From Armigeres subalbatus (Eukaryota; Arthropoda; Insecta; Diptera; Culicidae): a DNA stretch of 64,000 nucleotides. The position numbers and the translations under genes were made by a program. Below, in pieces: positions 10,620-22,012 of the stretch (within the stretch, counting starts at the first letter, position 1; every line of letters starts with the position of its first letter). The stretch is from the NCBI RefSeq assembly GCF_024139115.2, contig NC_085141.1, forward strand, positions 381,193,278 to 381,257,277, written 5' to 3'. The notes under the pieces were generated by a model, which was given only the letters and a program-made list of their open reading frames with translations, was not told where the DNA came from and searched no databases.

Positions 10620-12010
10620 TTATCGCCAATGATGCCCGTTAGCATACATAATCGACGTGGCTCGTGAAATTGAGCTTATCGTCGATCATCACATCCAGAT
10701 GCTTTAATGACCTCACGGATTTAACTGTGCAAGTCCATACTTTTATCCTCGCTTGCTGCAACCCATGGGGGTTATGTAGTACAACGACCTCGGTCTTGTG
10801 ATGTGCAAGGGATAACCTCCTCGAGTTGAGCCATTCCTCGATTCTGCCAATCGCATACGAAGCCTTCAGTTCGACTTCAATAAGAGTGTCACCCGTCACC
10901 TCTAGCATTACGTCATCCGCGAAGCCTTCTATTTGTACACTTGCCGGGAGATAAAAAACTTTTCAGTATCCTGCACAGATAATCCGGAATTCGATGCAAT
11001 GCGGAGTCAGCTACAGCTGCCTAGCTGGCATTGTTAAACGCATTCTTTCCATCAAGAGTAATCAATGCGTAGTAGCTAATACCTCGCCAACTCAAACCAC
11101 GAGCTACCTTTACCGTATCCATTACCATCCAAATTGTTAGAACAGCCTTAACGGAAACCATACTGGTTCCTATATAAGTCACCAGTACACTCCAAATAGT
11201 CCAACATTCTATTCAGGATCACCCTCTCTAGCGACTTCCCAGCTGTGTCGAGTAGGCAAATCGGTCTTTATGTCGAAAGGCTTCGGAAATAGCGCCATTT
11301 CGGCCGTTTCCAACGGTCTGGGAAGGTTTCTTCATCCAGGCATCGTTGGAGGCAGCTGCTAAATATATCTGGATCAGCAAGTATGGCGTGTTTAAGGACC
11401 AGGTTTGGAATACCATCCGAGCCTGGTGCATTATTTTTCAAGTTTGTTTATTTGGTAGGCCCAGGCGTGTATAACACTTTACGGAGCCACGGTTCATTGT
11501 GATATGTACAATCGATAATATCTTATTACTCGACTCGTGGTTAGATTCACAATATTTTAGGAAGGACGGATCTTAAGATTCGGGATGAGAAAATTTCGGT
11601 TGCTCATCCGAGTATTAGGCGTCAAGGATGAAGTGGCGTGTCGTCGTGCTCAGGACCTGGTGCTTTATTGAGCTTAAGTTTTCTTGCAACTACGATAAGC
11701 TCATCGTTAGTCACTAGCAGTACCATGTCGACAGACTCGTACGGTGTAGCGAGCCAGCTCGATGATTCATGTTTCGGAAACAACCCTTCTACTATTCTGG
11801 CTAACACCTCTGGGGATCTCTCAGGAGCCGTGCTGTTGGTCTTGGACATCACTATCATGTATGCATCCCGCATGGGGTGTCGTTGACCATCCTGAATAGC
11901 TGCTCAAATTGGTCCTTCTTGGCATCGTTATGTCGCAGGCACGGGTTAGTACCTCGTTTAATTCTTCGCCGCTTAGTCCTGTAGTTCGACTTTCCCATCG
12001 TAGTATCTTC
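10620..12010 (-). pseudogene. R1/I-type LINE reverse transcriptase remnant
   Basis: Read on the minus strand, fragments occur in RT order. ARKLKLNKAPGP (11622-11873) is the N-terminal RT block. VFQTWSLNTPYLLI and KPSQTVGNGRNG (11228-11431) are frame-shifted versions of the next block. MLEVTGDTLIEVELKASYAI followed by AIGRIEEWLNSRRLSLAHHK and LKHLDVMIDDKLNF (10639-10908) is the region just after the catalytic YADD box. The motif EWLNSRRLSLAHHKTE is characteristic of R1-group LINEs in dipterans. Several frameshifts and a 222-bp insertion (11434-11655) make it a fossil. No 5' or 3' end is defined. Confidence 0.75.
11422..11667 (-). mobile_element. 222-bp retroposed LINE-tail insertion with 12-bp target duplication
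   Basis: The sequence CCTGGTGC(A/T)TTA occurs at 11422-11433 and 11656-11667, on either side of a 222-bp insert that breaks the NKAPG block of the older RT remnant. On the minus strand the insert ends in an A-rich tail (AATAAACAAACTTGAAAAA) next to the 11422 copy, preceded by GCCTGGGCCTACC. It is a heavily 5'-truncated retroposon of unknown family. Confidence 0.65.
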
Positions 12011-12132
12011 TCTAACAGCTCCAGCGTGTGTGTATGTGTGTTACGGTGTAAGATATACCAGAGACCTAACTTAAATCTGTCTGTCCTGTCTACTAATTAG
12101 AATAGAGTTTGGATTTGTAACATGTTTCATAC

Positions 12133-14890
12133 CAGCGGTTCTCAACCTGGGGTACATGTACCCCTGGGGGTACCTTCGCCACGCCCAGGGGGTACCTCGG
12201 ACAAAAATGCATAAAGGCGGATTTTAATCAGTTTTAATCAAGACAACTTATTGACAAAGTTTTGACATATGTATATTTTTTTTTTTTCAAAACTTTAATG
12301 TGCGTGGCGATCAGTAACTAAAGATTATTGAATCATTCTCTCCACAACCACCAAAAATGGATGAAGGGCTGTTGGATAAAAAATCAAAAGGACAGAACAA
12401 CGAATAAACAAATTGTAGAAATCTTCTGTAAAATCTACCTGATGGACACAAAATGTTACATGATATGTTAAGAATATGCTTCTGAACTAAAATTTAGAGT
12501 CTACACATTCAGAAGCATCAATTTGAGAGACATGAAGGTTTTTTTTTCGAAAAGACCAGTTGCTTCGTTGCAAAAGGATTTAATGCCTCCTTCTACGCTT
12601 CTCGAAAGCCTCATTATAAGCAGCTCGGAGGACTCCTTTCAAAAGGTTCGGAAACCTACTTTCAAGAGGTTCGAAAACCTACTTTCAAGAGGTTCGGAAA
12701 CCTACTTTCAAGAGGTTCAGAGGCCTCCTTTTAAGAGGCCCGGGCCCCCTTTTTAGAAGCCTGGTAGCCATTTTTCAAAAGCCTCGGATACCTTCTTTCA
12801 AGAGGCTGGGAAGCCTACTTTCAATAGCTCGGAAACCTCTTTTAGAGTGTTTCGGAAACCTCTTTCCAAGTGGTTCGAAGCTTTCAAGAGGCCCAGAAGC
12901 CTCCTTTCAAGAGGCCCGGAAGCCTCCTTTCAAGAGGCCCGGAAGCCTCCTTTCAAGAGGCTCGGAAGCCTCCTTTCAAGAGGCTCGGAAGCCTCCTTTC
13001 AAGAGGCTCGGAAGCCTCCTTCAAGAGGCTCGGAAGCCTCCTTTCAAGAGGCTCGGAAGCCTCCTTTCAAGAGGCTCGGAAGCCTCCTTTCAAGAGGCTC
13101 GGAAGCCTCCTTTCAAGAGGCTCGGAAGCCTCCTTTCAAGAGGCTCGGAAGCCTCCTTTCAAGAGGCTCGGAAGCCTCCTTTCAAGAGGCTCAGAAGCCT
13201 CCTTTCAAGAGGCTCAGAAGCCTCCTTTCAAGAGGCTCAGAAGCCTCCTTTCAAGAGGCTCGGAAGCCTCCTTTCAAGAGGCTCGGAAGCCTCCTTTCAA
13301 GAGGCTCGGAAGCCTCCTTTCAAGAGGCTCAGAAGCCTCCTTTCAAGAGGCTCAGAAGCCTCCTTTCAAGAGGCCCGGAAGCCTCCTTTCAAGAGGCTCG
13401 GAAGCCTCCTTTCAAGAGGCTCGGAAGCCTCCTCTCTGAAGGCCCGGAAGCCTCCTTTCAAGAGGCCCGGAAGCCTCCTTTCAAGAGGCCCGGAAGCCTC
13501 CTTTCAAGAGGCCCGGAAGCCTCCTTTCAAGAGGCCCGGAAGCCTCCTTTCAAGAGGCCAGGAAGCCTCCTTTCAAGAGGCCAGGAAGCCTCCTTTCAAG
13601 AGGCCCGGAAGCCTCCTTTCAAGAGGCCCGGAAGCCTCCTTTCAAGAGGCCCGGAAGCCTCCTTTCAAGAGGCCCGGAAGCCTCCTTTCAAGAGGCCCGG
13701 AAGCCTCCTTTCAAGAGGCCAGAAGCCTCCTTTCAAGAGGCCCGAAGCCTCCTTTCAAGAGGCCAGAAGCCTCCTTTCAAGAGGCCCGAAGCCTCCTTTC
13801 AAGAGGCCAGGAAGCCTCCTTTCAAAAGGCCCGGAAGCCTCCTTTCAAAGGCCCGGAAGCCCCCCTTCAAGAGGCCCGGAACCCCCCTTCAAGAGGCCCG
13901 AAGCCTCCTTTCAAGAGGCCCGAAGCCTCCTTTCAAGAGGCCCGGAAGCCTCCTTTCAAGAGGCCCGGAAAGCCTCCTTTCAAGAGGCCCGGAAGCCTCC
14001 TTTCAAGAGGCCCGGAAGCCTCCTTTCAAGAGGCCCGGAAGCCTCCTTTCAAGAGGCCCGGAAGCCTCCTTTCAAGAGGCCCGGAAGCCTCCTTTCAAGA
14101 GGCCCGGAAGCCTCCTTTCAAGAGGCCCGGAAGCCTCCTTTCAAGAGGCCCGGAAGCCTCCTTTCAAGAGGCCAGGAAGCCTCCTTTCAAGAGGCCCGGA
14201 AGCCTCCTTTCAAGAGGCCCGGAAGCCTCCTTTCAAGAGGCCCGTAATCCTCCTTTCAAGAGGCCCGGAAGCCTCCTTTCAAGAGGCCCGGAAGCCTCCT
14301 TTCAAGAGGCCCGGAAGCCTCCTTTCAAGAGGCCCGGAAGCCTCCTTTCAAGAGGCCCGGAAGCCTCCTTTCAAGAGGCCCGGAAACCTTCTTTCGAGAT
14401 GCTCGAAAGCCTCTCTTCAAGGGGCTCGGAATTCATCTTTCGAGATGATTGGAAGCCAACGTTCAAGAGGCCCGGAAGCCTCCTTTCAAGAGGCCCGGAA
14501 GCTTCCTTTCAAAATTCCCGGAAGCTTCCTTTCAAGAAGCCCGTAAACCTTCTGTCGAGATGCTCATAAGCCTCTCTTCAAGGGGCTTGGAATTCATCTT
14601 TCGAGATGATTGGAAGCCAACGTTCATGAGGCTCAGAAGCGTCCTTCAATGATGCTTATAAGCTTACTGGTTCGAAAGCCACTTTTCAAGAGGCTCAATA
14701 GCTTCTCTTCAAGATCTCGATATAATGAAAATTTCAGCAAACTCTATGGATAGCAATATATCCCGTTTATTTACAGTATAATGTTTAATATATCTTACAC
14801 TTATTTTCATTTACAGCAAAAGTAGGGGGTACCTCAATTGATGAAAAAGTTCGAAGGGGTACCTTTCAAGAAAAAGGTTGAGAACCGCTG
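12133..14890. mobile_element. Non-autonomous hAT-type element housing a giant minisatellite
   Basis: The inverted ends CAGCGGTTCTCAACCT (12133) and AGGTTGAGAACCGCTG (ending 14890) match the widespread hAT signature CAGNGGTTCTCAACCT. The 8-bp target duplication TTTCATAC / TTTTATAC (12125-12132, 14891-14898) differs at one base and has the length expected for hAT. Both ends carry a subterminal GGGGGTACC-type motif (12160-12195 and 14823-14865). There is no transposase; the interior is the 23-bp repeat array described separately. About three quarters of the element is repeat. Confidence 0.9.
12628..14710. repeat. 23-bp minisatellite, ~65 core units with degenerate edges
   Basis: The unit is AAGCCTCCTTTCAAGAGGCC plus CGG, 23 bp. 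The core runs from about 12886 to 14390, with diverged units outside. The first part (about 12958-13370) is mostly the GGCTCGG/GGCTCAG variant and the second (about 13440-14390) the GGCCCGG variant, so at least two amplification phases are visible. Each unit can form a small hairpin, GCCTC-CTTTCAA-GAGGC. Because 23 is not a multiple of 3, three units give a 23-residue period in every frame, which creates a spurious 466-codon frame at 12847-14247. A seed-like CCTTTCAAGAAAAAGG sits just inside the right terminus of the host hAT element. Confidence 0.95.
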
Positions 14891-14898
14891 TTTTATAC

Positions 14899-15249
14899 CA
14901 TGATTGTGCACTTTACAGCATAAGTAGATTAGGGTTAGGTTGGTTTCATCTACTTGGTGGAAAGTTCATTATGTTATGGAACTCATGTTTTCATTATCAT
15001 TACCTAGTACTAAGCTTGTAAATAGATTGATTGTAGCACTAATTATAGGGTAGTTAAGTATTAATTATGATTGATTTAGGATGAGAAATTTACACGCTGT
15101 CTTCAATACAATATAGAGATTTGTTTTCCTTTCTTCTGTTTGTATTCTTACGTCGGTCCTCATGAGTGGATAAGGTTGCTGAGAAAAAAGATGCGCGCTG
15201 GCAGCTATACGCTAGCCAACACTCTCCCCGAGTACGCCGACTCCTAGCC
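14899..15249. other. Flank between the hAT element and BEL remnant, possibly BEL 3' LTR/UTR
   Basis: AT-rich, no reading frame. By position it should contain the 3' untranslated region or LTR of the minus-strand BEL/Pao element. I could not match it convincingly to the sequence beyond the gag start at 28914-29200, so the LTR is not called. Confidence 0.3.
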
Positions 15250-17109
15250 GGCTACTTCTCTTCGCGCACGACGTCTAGTACAGCAAGCTTGACCACCGGC
15301 CGTTCATACACTCCAGCAGTTTTACGAACTGTTGCTGATCGAACCTCTCCATCTTGACTGGGAATTGCTATGATTAAGAGATGAGCCAGCCCTGGGCTGA
15401 AAATCTCTTTAATAAAGATAAAAAAAAAAAAAAAATTGCTATGATCTTCCCCTTTGACCAGCAATTGCGAGGAAACTTCTGATCAGCAATGATGACTATG
15501 TCCCCAACACTGGCCGCATACTGTCTGAGTACCACTTCATCCTTCTTGTTATCTCCGGCAAATATTCTAGTAGCCAACGCTTCCAAAACTGGTTGGCGAT
15601 CATTTGTGAAGAACGCCAGCATTGACGTACTATGGAATTAGAATTCTCGAGCGTAGCTGGCGGTTTCACTCCAATAGAGCTTCCAAGGAGAATGTGGTTA
15701 GGGGTTAAAGCTGGAGCTGAACCGGCCTCTATCGGAATATGCGTAAGTGGCGTGGAATTCAGCGTTTTCTCGATTACGATCAAGGTATTGCGCAAAACTT
15801 CGTCTGATGGTCGATGCGGGAGTTTCAATGACCTCAACGAAATCTTCACGCAGCGAATTAAACGCTCCCAGCTCCCACCCACGTGTGGAGTCAAAGGCGG
15901 ATTAAACGACCAGGTAGTCTCGGTGCTGGTGAATTCGTTCATAAGAGCTCCATCATCTAGTTCTTCCATAGCACCTTTTAATTCTCCGTTAGTCCTTACG
16001 AAATTGGTACCACGGTCGCAATAAATGTACCGCGGTAAACCACGTCGAGCAATTAGGTTGCGTATGACCATCACACAGGATTGCGTGTTGAGCGAGTGAG
16101 CTACTTCAATGTGTACTGCTCGAGTGGCCATACAAGTGGCCAGCATTCCCCAGCGTTTCTCAACTGGTCTACAGAATGCCGCTTACCTTGCACCAGGCAG
16201 ATCCGCCATTATTGAAGGCGAGGGCGTAGCTCGCTCGTTTTAGCAACGTTGGCAGTTTCTCCTCACGTTGGCACAGCAAACGCGAACTCGTGGGATGGAG
16301 TACTACTCACGTAATTCGTTTACCACGGTTTCTTGGTTGAGGTGGTGGTATTTAATGTGATAGTGGGATATGATCAAAGTGGTAACGTGGTGTGGTGGTC
16401 ACGGGGAAGGATTATCAGGTTTTCGCCTCTTCGCTGATGAAGACACAGTTGGACGTCCGGCCGCCCATCCGTAGAACTTTGTTGCCGTCTAAAAACGGGG
16501 TTGATTTGAAAATTGGGCTACTTCTTGGTACACGCTTGTGTTGTTCTATAGCGGTTTCCTCCGGAAAGTTTTGCTGCTGAGCTTCTCGTATAATGCTTGC
16601 CTCTGCGTTTTGTAGCTCTTCCATATGCAAAGGACTTGACCGAATTGGTTGATTTTACCTTTTTCGGCGACAGTTTGCCAAAAAACGAAATAGTAGTCCA
16701 ACTACGAACTACTGGCGTCGACACACGTATGTAGCTCTATTTGTTCTCCTGGGATCATCTGACTACAGTAGCATCGTGGTATTTGAACATTTTCAACCTC
16801 AGGTAACACGCGTAGCCAAGTTTGCCATTTCACAAACAGAAGACCATCCATCGCCACACCTCTTGTAGAAGTATCTTCAAGAAAATGAGAAAGTGTGCGA
16901 TTAATCCGAGTGGATCGAAGATTGACATCTGCACACGCAGTATATCTCGTTTTGTCAGTCTACGCTCTTCAGATAACAGTGCTTCATCGTATCGCGTCCA
17001 GCCTACTTTGAAGGTGATCTTTTCGGTTTCCGTGGCTGGGTTCGATTCCCGGTACCGGTCTAGACAATTTTCGTATTGGAAATTGCCTCGACTTCCCTGG
17101 ACATAAAAG
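15250..17109 (-). pseudogene. BEL/Pao pol: RT C-terminus, RNase H/linker and integrase
   Basis: Minus-strand order from 17106 down. The RT/connection region reads KRDILRVQMSIFDPLGLIAH and then ILLQEVWRWM (16822-17000). The linker contains NKVLRMGGRTSNC (16415-16630). The integrase core (15496-16146) has CMATRAVHIEVAHSLNTQSC, YIYCDRGTNFV (catalytic Asp) and NPPLTPHVGGSWERLIRCVK. The C-terminal end reads VYERPVVKLAVLDV (15252-15362). In BEL/Pao elements this polyprotein copies and inserts the element. Frames change near 16146 and 16400, a 59-bp retroposon sits at 15375-15433, and the RT core upstream is missing, so it is dead. Confidence 0.88.
15363..15445 (+). mobile_element. 59-bp retroposed cassette with perfect 12-bp target duplication
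   Basis: AATTGCTATGAT flanks the insert on both sides (15363-15374 and 15434-15445). The insert is TAAGAGATGAGCC, then a small hairpin AGCCCTGGGCT, then CTCTTTAATAAAGAT and poly-A. It interrupts the BEL coding sequence, and removing it restores the frame. It is the same kind of unit as 60220-60279, so this is a very short LINE/SINE 3'-end module copied by a LINE. Confidence 0.85.
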
Positions 17110-17252
17110 TAACAAATGGTAACAAAAATGGTAACCTAGCTTAGAAACCTCACAGTTAATAACTGTAGAAGTGTTTAATGAACACTAAGCTGCGAGGCGG
17201 CTCTGTCCCAGTGCGGGAATGTAATGCCAATAAGAAGAAGAAGAAGAAGCTC
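17110..17252 (+). mobile_element. SINE-like insertion with (AAG)n tail inside BEL pol
   Basis: It contains TAGCTTAGAAACCTCACAG, TTAATAACTGTAGAAG, TTAATGAACACTAAGCTGCG, GGCGGCTCTGTCCC and ends in AATAAGAAGAAGAAGAAG at 17230-17250. It separates BEL RT C-terminal sequence (up to 17106) from BEL protease sequence (from about 17255). The missing RT core suggests deletion at or near this insertion. A fragment of the same family is at 788-862. No clean target duplication is visible. Confidence 0.7.
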
Positions 17253-17521
17253 CTTCACCGTGCGTACTCCATTCAGCTTGAATTTCTTCGCTCCGTAGTG
17301 GGTTGCTGCAATTGTGATTGTCGTGATACGGGACTCTTCTTCGCAGCGTTCAGTGCCACCAGTCCACAAAAGAAATAATGACGTTTCAAGTCCGTCTAAG
17401 CCGAGCTCATCCGCAAGATCCTGATCCATCAGACTAAGCTTTGATCCCTCATCTAGGAAGGCAAATGTCTTCACGTACCCGTTCCTCCCCTGGATTGTTA
17501 CTGGCAAGCAGCGAAATAGTA
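17253..17521 (-). pseudogene. BEL/Pao aspartic protease fragment
   Basis: On the minus strand the peptide runs LFRCLPVTIQGRNGYVKTFA, then FLDEGSKLSLMDQDLADELG, with FLLWTGGTE and FKLNGVRTVKE downstream. This matches the BEL/Pao protease pattern (…LPV…AFLDEGS…D…LG…W…). The DEG tripeptide sits where the catalytic Asp loop is expected. The upstream half continues at 24815-24902, across element A, as GTSSSRHDCNIHRSSLSAV. The join is in frame. Confidence 0.85.
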
Positions 17522-17648
17522 GGGGAAACCGGACACACATGATCCCCGGGGACACATGATCCCCCCCTGTTTTCTCGAAAACTAATCACATTTTTATACC
17601 AGTGATATGTTCAAACGAATCCGTTAGATAGAATATTGAATCTGAGTA

Positions 17649-18183
17649 GGGGAAGGGGGGGCAATATGCCCTAGCTAAGCAAACACTGCTCTACTGTCTT
17701 ATTTGTAACGCTATTCGTGGGTATTTTTACATTATGCATCAGTTAAACAAGATAGCTAGTTAATGCCATTCAAAAATTGTCAAAAATCTCAATCATATTG
17801 ATAATATTCACATTTCAAAAAAGTGGTGATATTCTGTTGCCGGAAAACTCATGAGGCAAAACGCCTTTTAGCTGGCAGCTCATAGGGAACAAAGTACCAC
17901 GTGTCGGAGAATCAGCATTCTAGTATGGATAGTCCGTGGGGACGCAAGTACTTTGTAGGTTATTGCCACTAGGGCGTTTTGCCTCGCCAAAATGTTAGAT
18001 GTTTCTTCAAAATGTGGAAATTTTCGGTTTTCCCGACTTTCCCATGCACTATTTCGAAACTTTTTTCGCCTATCCTACATAATTTTAGATCTAGTTTTGT
18101 TACGGACATCTTAATGACGGTAAATATGAGGGAAACCACAAAAGGCGTTTTGCATCGGGGGGGCGTTTTGGGGCCTCTTCCCC
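17649..18183 (+). mobile_element. MITE B1, 535 bp, TA target duplication
   Basis: The left end is GGGGAAGGGGGGGCAATATG (17649). The right end, reverse-complemented, is GGGGAAGAGGCCCCAAAACG (18183). The two ends share only GGGGAAGRGG before diverging. TA lies at 17647-17648 and 18184-18185. The interior includes CCATGCACTATTTCGAAAC and GGACATCTTAATGACGG. The same sequence occurs in inverted orientation as B2. Confidence 0.85.
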
Positions 18184-18185
18184 TA

Positions 18186-18519
18186 ACATTTGGTATTAGT
18201 TACTTTATGTATATGAGTTTTAGAGAGGTTTTATTATTCAAGCATTCTCAATCCTTTTTTTTCTTCAAAGGAGAAAAGTTTAATAACTTTGATTATGTCC
18301 AACCAAAACGTACCAAATTTTTACTGGACAAAGTGTTATTATTGTAGAATTGAATAAATTCACTCAATTAACTATTGCTTATTTTCCATTGAATACAAAA
18401 ACAAAACAAGATAAATACTCAACATGGACACACTTGATCCCCCACAGTTTGGACACACTTGATCCCGATATTGCATATATTAAGGCGTTTGTTGTATACC
18501 GTCGCATATTATTGTATTG
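18186..18519. other. Spacer between B1 and B2, part of element A
   Basis: AT-rich, 334 bp. It contains GGACACACTTGATCCC twice (about 18426 and 18451), echoing the terminal GGACACACATGATCCCC of element A. I therefore read it as element A sequence stranded between two MITE insertions. No coding capacity. Confidence 0.6.
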
Positions 18520-20153
18520 TAGGGGAAGAGGCTCCAAAACGCCCCCCCGATGCAAAACGCCTTTTGTGGTTTCCCTCATATTTACCGTCATTAAGATGTC
18601 CGTAACAAAACTAGATCTAAAATTATGTAGGATAGGCGAAGAAAGTTTCAAAATAGTGCATGGGAAGGTCGGAAAAACCGAAAATTTCCACATTTTGAAG
18701 AAACATCTAACATTTTGGCGAGGCAAAACGCCCTAGTGGCAATAACCTACAAAGTACTTGCGTCTCCACGGACTATCCATACTAGAATGCTTATTCGCCG
18801 ACGCGTGGTACTTTGTTCCCTAGGAGCCGCCAGCTGAAAGGCGTTTTGCCTCATGAGTTTTCCGGCAACAAAATATCACCACTTTTTAGAAATGTGAATA
18901 TTATCAATATGATTGAGATTTTTGACAATTTTTGAATGGCATCAACTAGCTATCTTGTTTTACTGATGCATAATGTAAAAATCAGAAGGGTTGTGTACAA
19001 GACACGACCGCTCGACGTAAACTACGTAAAACCTCTTAGTGCAATGAGAATTGTAATATCATATGAACATTAGGTTGAATACATGACACAATAGCGAATT
19101 TCAACCAAAAATTATTTTAAACTGTTTTCAGAACAAACATTTTTCTCAATCACCACCGACGACCATACAGATGTTAGTGGGACCGCTACCGGCGCAGCCA
19201 TCGTCTCAAGTCAATGCAAAAAGCTGCTCTCACGCGCGCGTTTGTGGTTTTGCTTGAAATCATCGTGCGGTTGTCATCAGCATCGGCAGCGTTCAATAGA
19301 ATTTGTTTAAATTTTTTAGTAGAACAGGTTTGTCGACAGCGAGTTAAAATGAGGAGAAAATTGCATTTACACAATTCTGCTGTCACCGACGACAGCCACT
19401 TAATGATTTTCCGCTTATTTGCTACATACCTCATCTTTGTGAATAATTTTCTGCAACAACTACCCGTCGACGGGTAGACAAGACACGTCGACGACAGGAC
19501 ACGATTATGCACAGGAAAAATGAAGCGGTGAGCCAAAAGGTGCGTGCGTTACAGCAATCTGATGTCCGTGTTGGGGATGCATGAACGGAGTTGGTTAGTT
19601 CTGAATCTTTTACCAGACGTGAAAGAACTAAAATTTTCAATAGTTTAACGTTGATAATCAATAGTTTTAAAACAATTAACGAATTGGTGGAAAGTTTCCG
19701 AAACTATTGATAATAAAATGTATCGAAAGATATAGTCGCTATTAACTTTTGAAATTTTACATGATTTCGTGACGGCTCCCAATTTGGAAATTTTCATTTG
19801 GCACCCTGTATCCGAGGCTTCCCCTTAGACGAAGTTTACGTCAAAATGCTGGCAAATTAATTATTTTGTGTAAAATGGTGATTCTGAAAAATCATAATCT
19901 TGAGAGAAAATTTCACTTGGCAACAACTGACGCCATCCATACGAATAGATATTTGCAGCACCTACGATGCTGCTGAAATAACAAAACCGAATAAGAATCT
20001 TGAAAGAATTTCACTGCCACTGAAGCCATCTCCCTCTGATGTGCGCTCGTGATTCTGCTACGGACGGCAGGCAACTTTATGGCGTCGCCAAGCGGTTAAT
20101 TTTCACTTTGAATAAAATTCGCCTCGCCTCAATCTTCCTTTGTGTAGAATGGT

Positions 20154-20169
20154 GGCCCTGAGAAGAACC
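20154..20169 (-). promoter_or_regulatory. Histone-type 3' stem-loop look-alike (1)
   Basis: On the minus strand the sequence is GGTTCTTCTCAGGGCC followed by ACCA and a purine-rich AAAGGAAGA. The six-base-pair stem, four-base loop and ACCA follow the pattern of replication-dependent histone mRNA 3' ends, where the stem-loop binds SLBP and the purine-rich site pairs with U7. There are two G:U-type pairs. No histone coding sequence is recognisable upstream on the minus strand. Confidence 0.4.
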
Positions 20170-20616
20170 GATTAATTCCAAATATGTCGACGACAACCAC
20201 ATGATCCACGACACGAGCTGGTATTCGCTCGGCAACTCTGCCGATGATGGAACCGCTCTCCACGACATTTCAAATGAAATGCTTCGCGCGCGCGGGAGAG
20301 CAGTTTTCTTATAATCAATAAAGATGGCTCATTAGTCCCGCCTCTTTGTTGTACGGTATGAATGAAAATATTGTGTAACCGTCACAAACCCCTCAAAGAG
20401 GCGTGGCTACAGGTTCAACTTTAATGATCACAAGAAAGCAGCTCTTCCGCGCGCGCGAGCCATTTCGTTTGAGATGTCGCGAAGAGCAGACCGTGGTACC
20501 ACCTTTGGCATCGGCGGAGCACCTACCGGAAATTTTATTCCCGGCGATGGTGTGGGTCGCGCGGTTGTCGTCATTAACATTAGCAGCTCTCAGTTTAAAT
20601 TTTCTTGTATGAAGTA

Positions 20617-20790
20617 GGGGGAATGACGGCTTTGGCAGGTTTTGTTCTATTGTCAGGGGGTTTTTGTTGGCCAAATTTTATGAAATTTGGCCACAATATT
20701 TTTTTAGTTTTGGCCAAATTTGAGCATAATTAGTTACAGAAAACCCACTGACAATAATAGAACAAAACCTGCCAAAGCCGTAATTTCCCC
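20617..20790. mobile_element. MITE of the 31675-31865 family, TA target duplication
   Basis: The ends GGGGGAATGACGGCTTTGGC (20617) and the complement ending GCCGTAATTTCCCC (20790) are flanked by TA at 20615-20616 and 20791-20792. The ~50-bp inverted repeats continue with AGGTTTTGTTCTATT. Its 174 bp sit inside block D, making this the fifth layer of nesting (BEL > A > B2 > D > this MITE). Confidence 0.9.
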
Positions 20791-22012
20791 TACTAACGAT
20801 TGGCTACCATCAACGAAAGTAGCTTTTATGTCACAACTTGAGGCGAGATGAATTTTGATCAAAGTAAAACTTAATTGCTTGGTGATGGCAGATTGTTTTC
20901 CGTCGGTAGTAGAATCACAAGAGCACGATTCAGAGAAAGACTTATAATTTTGGTAGATAGTCATCCATGCGAAAACATTTTTGCAGCTTCTCCGTTTGAC
21001 GCGCGCTCGTGATTCTACATACATACAGAAAACATACGATGATTCAACTCATCCATTTTTGCGTTCCGTAATTAAAGGATCTTCCTTTAAGGTGAATCGG
21101 GGAGGCACTACACACCGTGTTATTTTTCCTATCTTTTGTCTTTTTCTAACATTGTCACCTCGTAATTTTGGAGTGGCGTATTTCGGTTTTCAGTTGTTTG
21201 ATGTAACTGTAAATGTATCAGCATGTAGATTTCGAGTAAGCACGCGCCGGTGATACTTTTTCAAAATCATATTTGTTGTAAGAATAAAAATTAAGCATTA
21301 ATGATAATCTGTAGTATCAATAGAATTGGCAAATTGCTGAAGGGTTTCCGAATAGATTGATAAGCAAATGTCGAAAACTCATCGAAAGATAAAGACGCTA
21401 TTAGCGTTTGAAATCTATCCTAATTTTTGTGACAGTCTCGAATTAAGATATTTCCGTTTTACACCCTGTATCTGAGTCTTCCCCTTAGACGAAGTTTACG
21501 TCAAAAAATCTGTAGCAAACATCAATACTGACGCCATACAATTTCCTTCAGTCTTAATGCGAATCAATTGTTTGCATGGTCTCCTTCCGATACTTACTTG
21601 GAATTCAACTACCGACGTTAGCGTTGCGCTTTGAATAAAGTTCATCTCGGAACCGATTTCTTTTTCAATCATCAACAGGAAAAATAAAAAATTAGAGTCT
21701 CGCGGGAAAATTTCATGTTGTGCCGACAACATCCAAATCGTTGCAAACGCCACATTAGTGAATAAATTGCTGTAGCAATCTTCCGATGACAGCCTATGCT
21801 CGGACCGGCACTAATGCTATGATTCCGCTACCGATGCCAAACAATTATGCTTTGTTCTATGAAGAAAGTTCGTCTAATATCAACATTCTCAATCACTAAA
21901 ATCATATAACTCCGAATTACGCTAGAAAATTTCACCGAAGAATTTTCCAGTTCCTAACGGTTGCACTTTAGGAAAATTATTTCAACTTAACCTTCCTCCC
22001 AAATATAATGAT

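Noticed and set aside
12847..14247. 466-codon frame encoding a 23-residue repeat
   Set aside because: Read-through of the 23-bp minisatellite; all three frames give the same peptide period and there is no start context.
18379..18726. Frames in B1 and B2 giving the same peptide (MPRQNVRCFFKMWKF…) twice
   Set aside because: The match arises because B1 and B2 are two copies of one non-coding MITE; the frame ends in terminal-repeat sequence.
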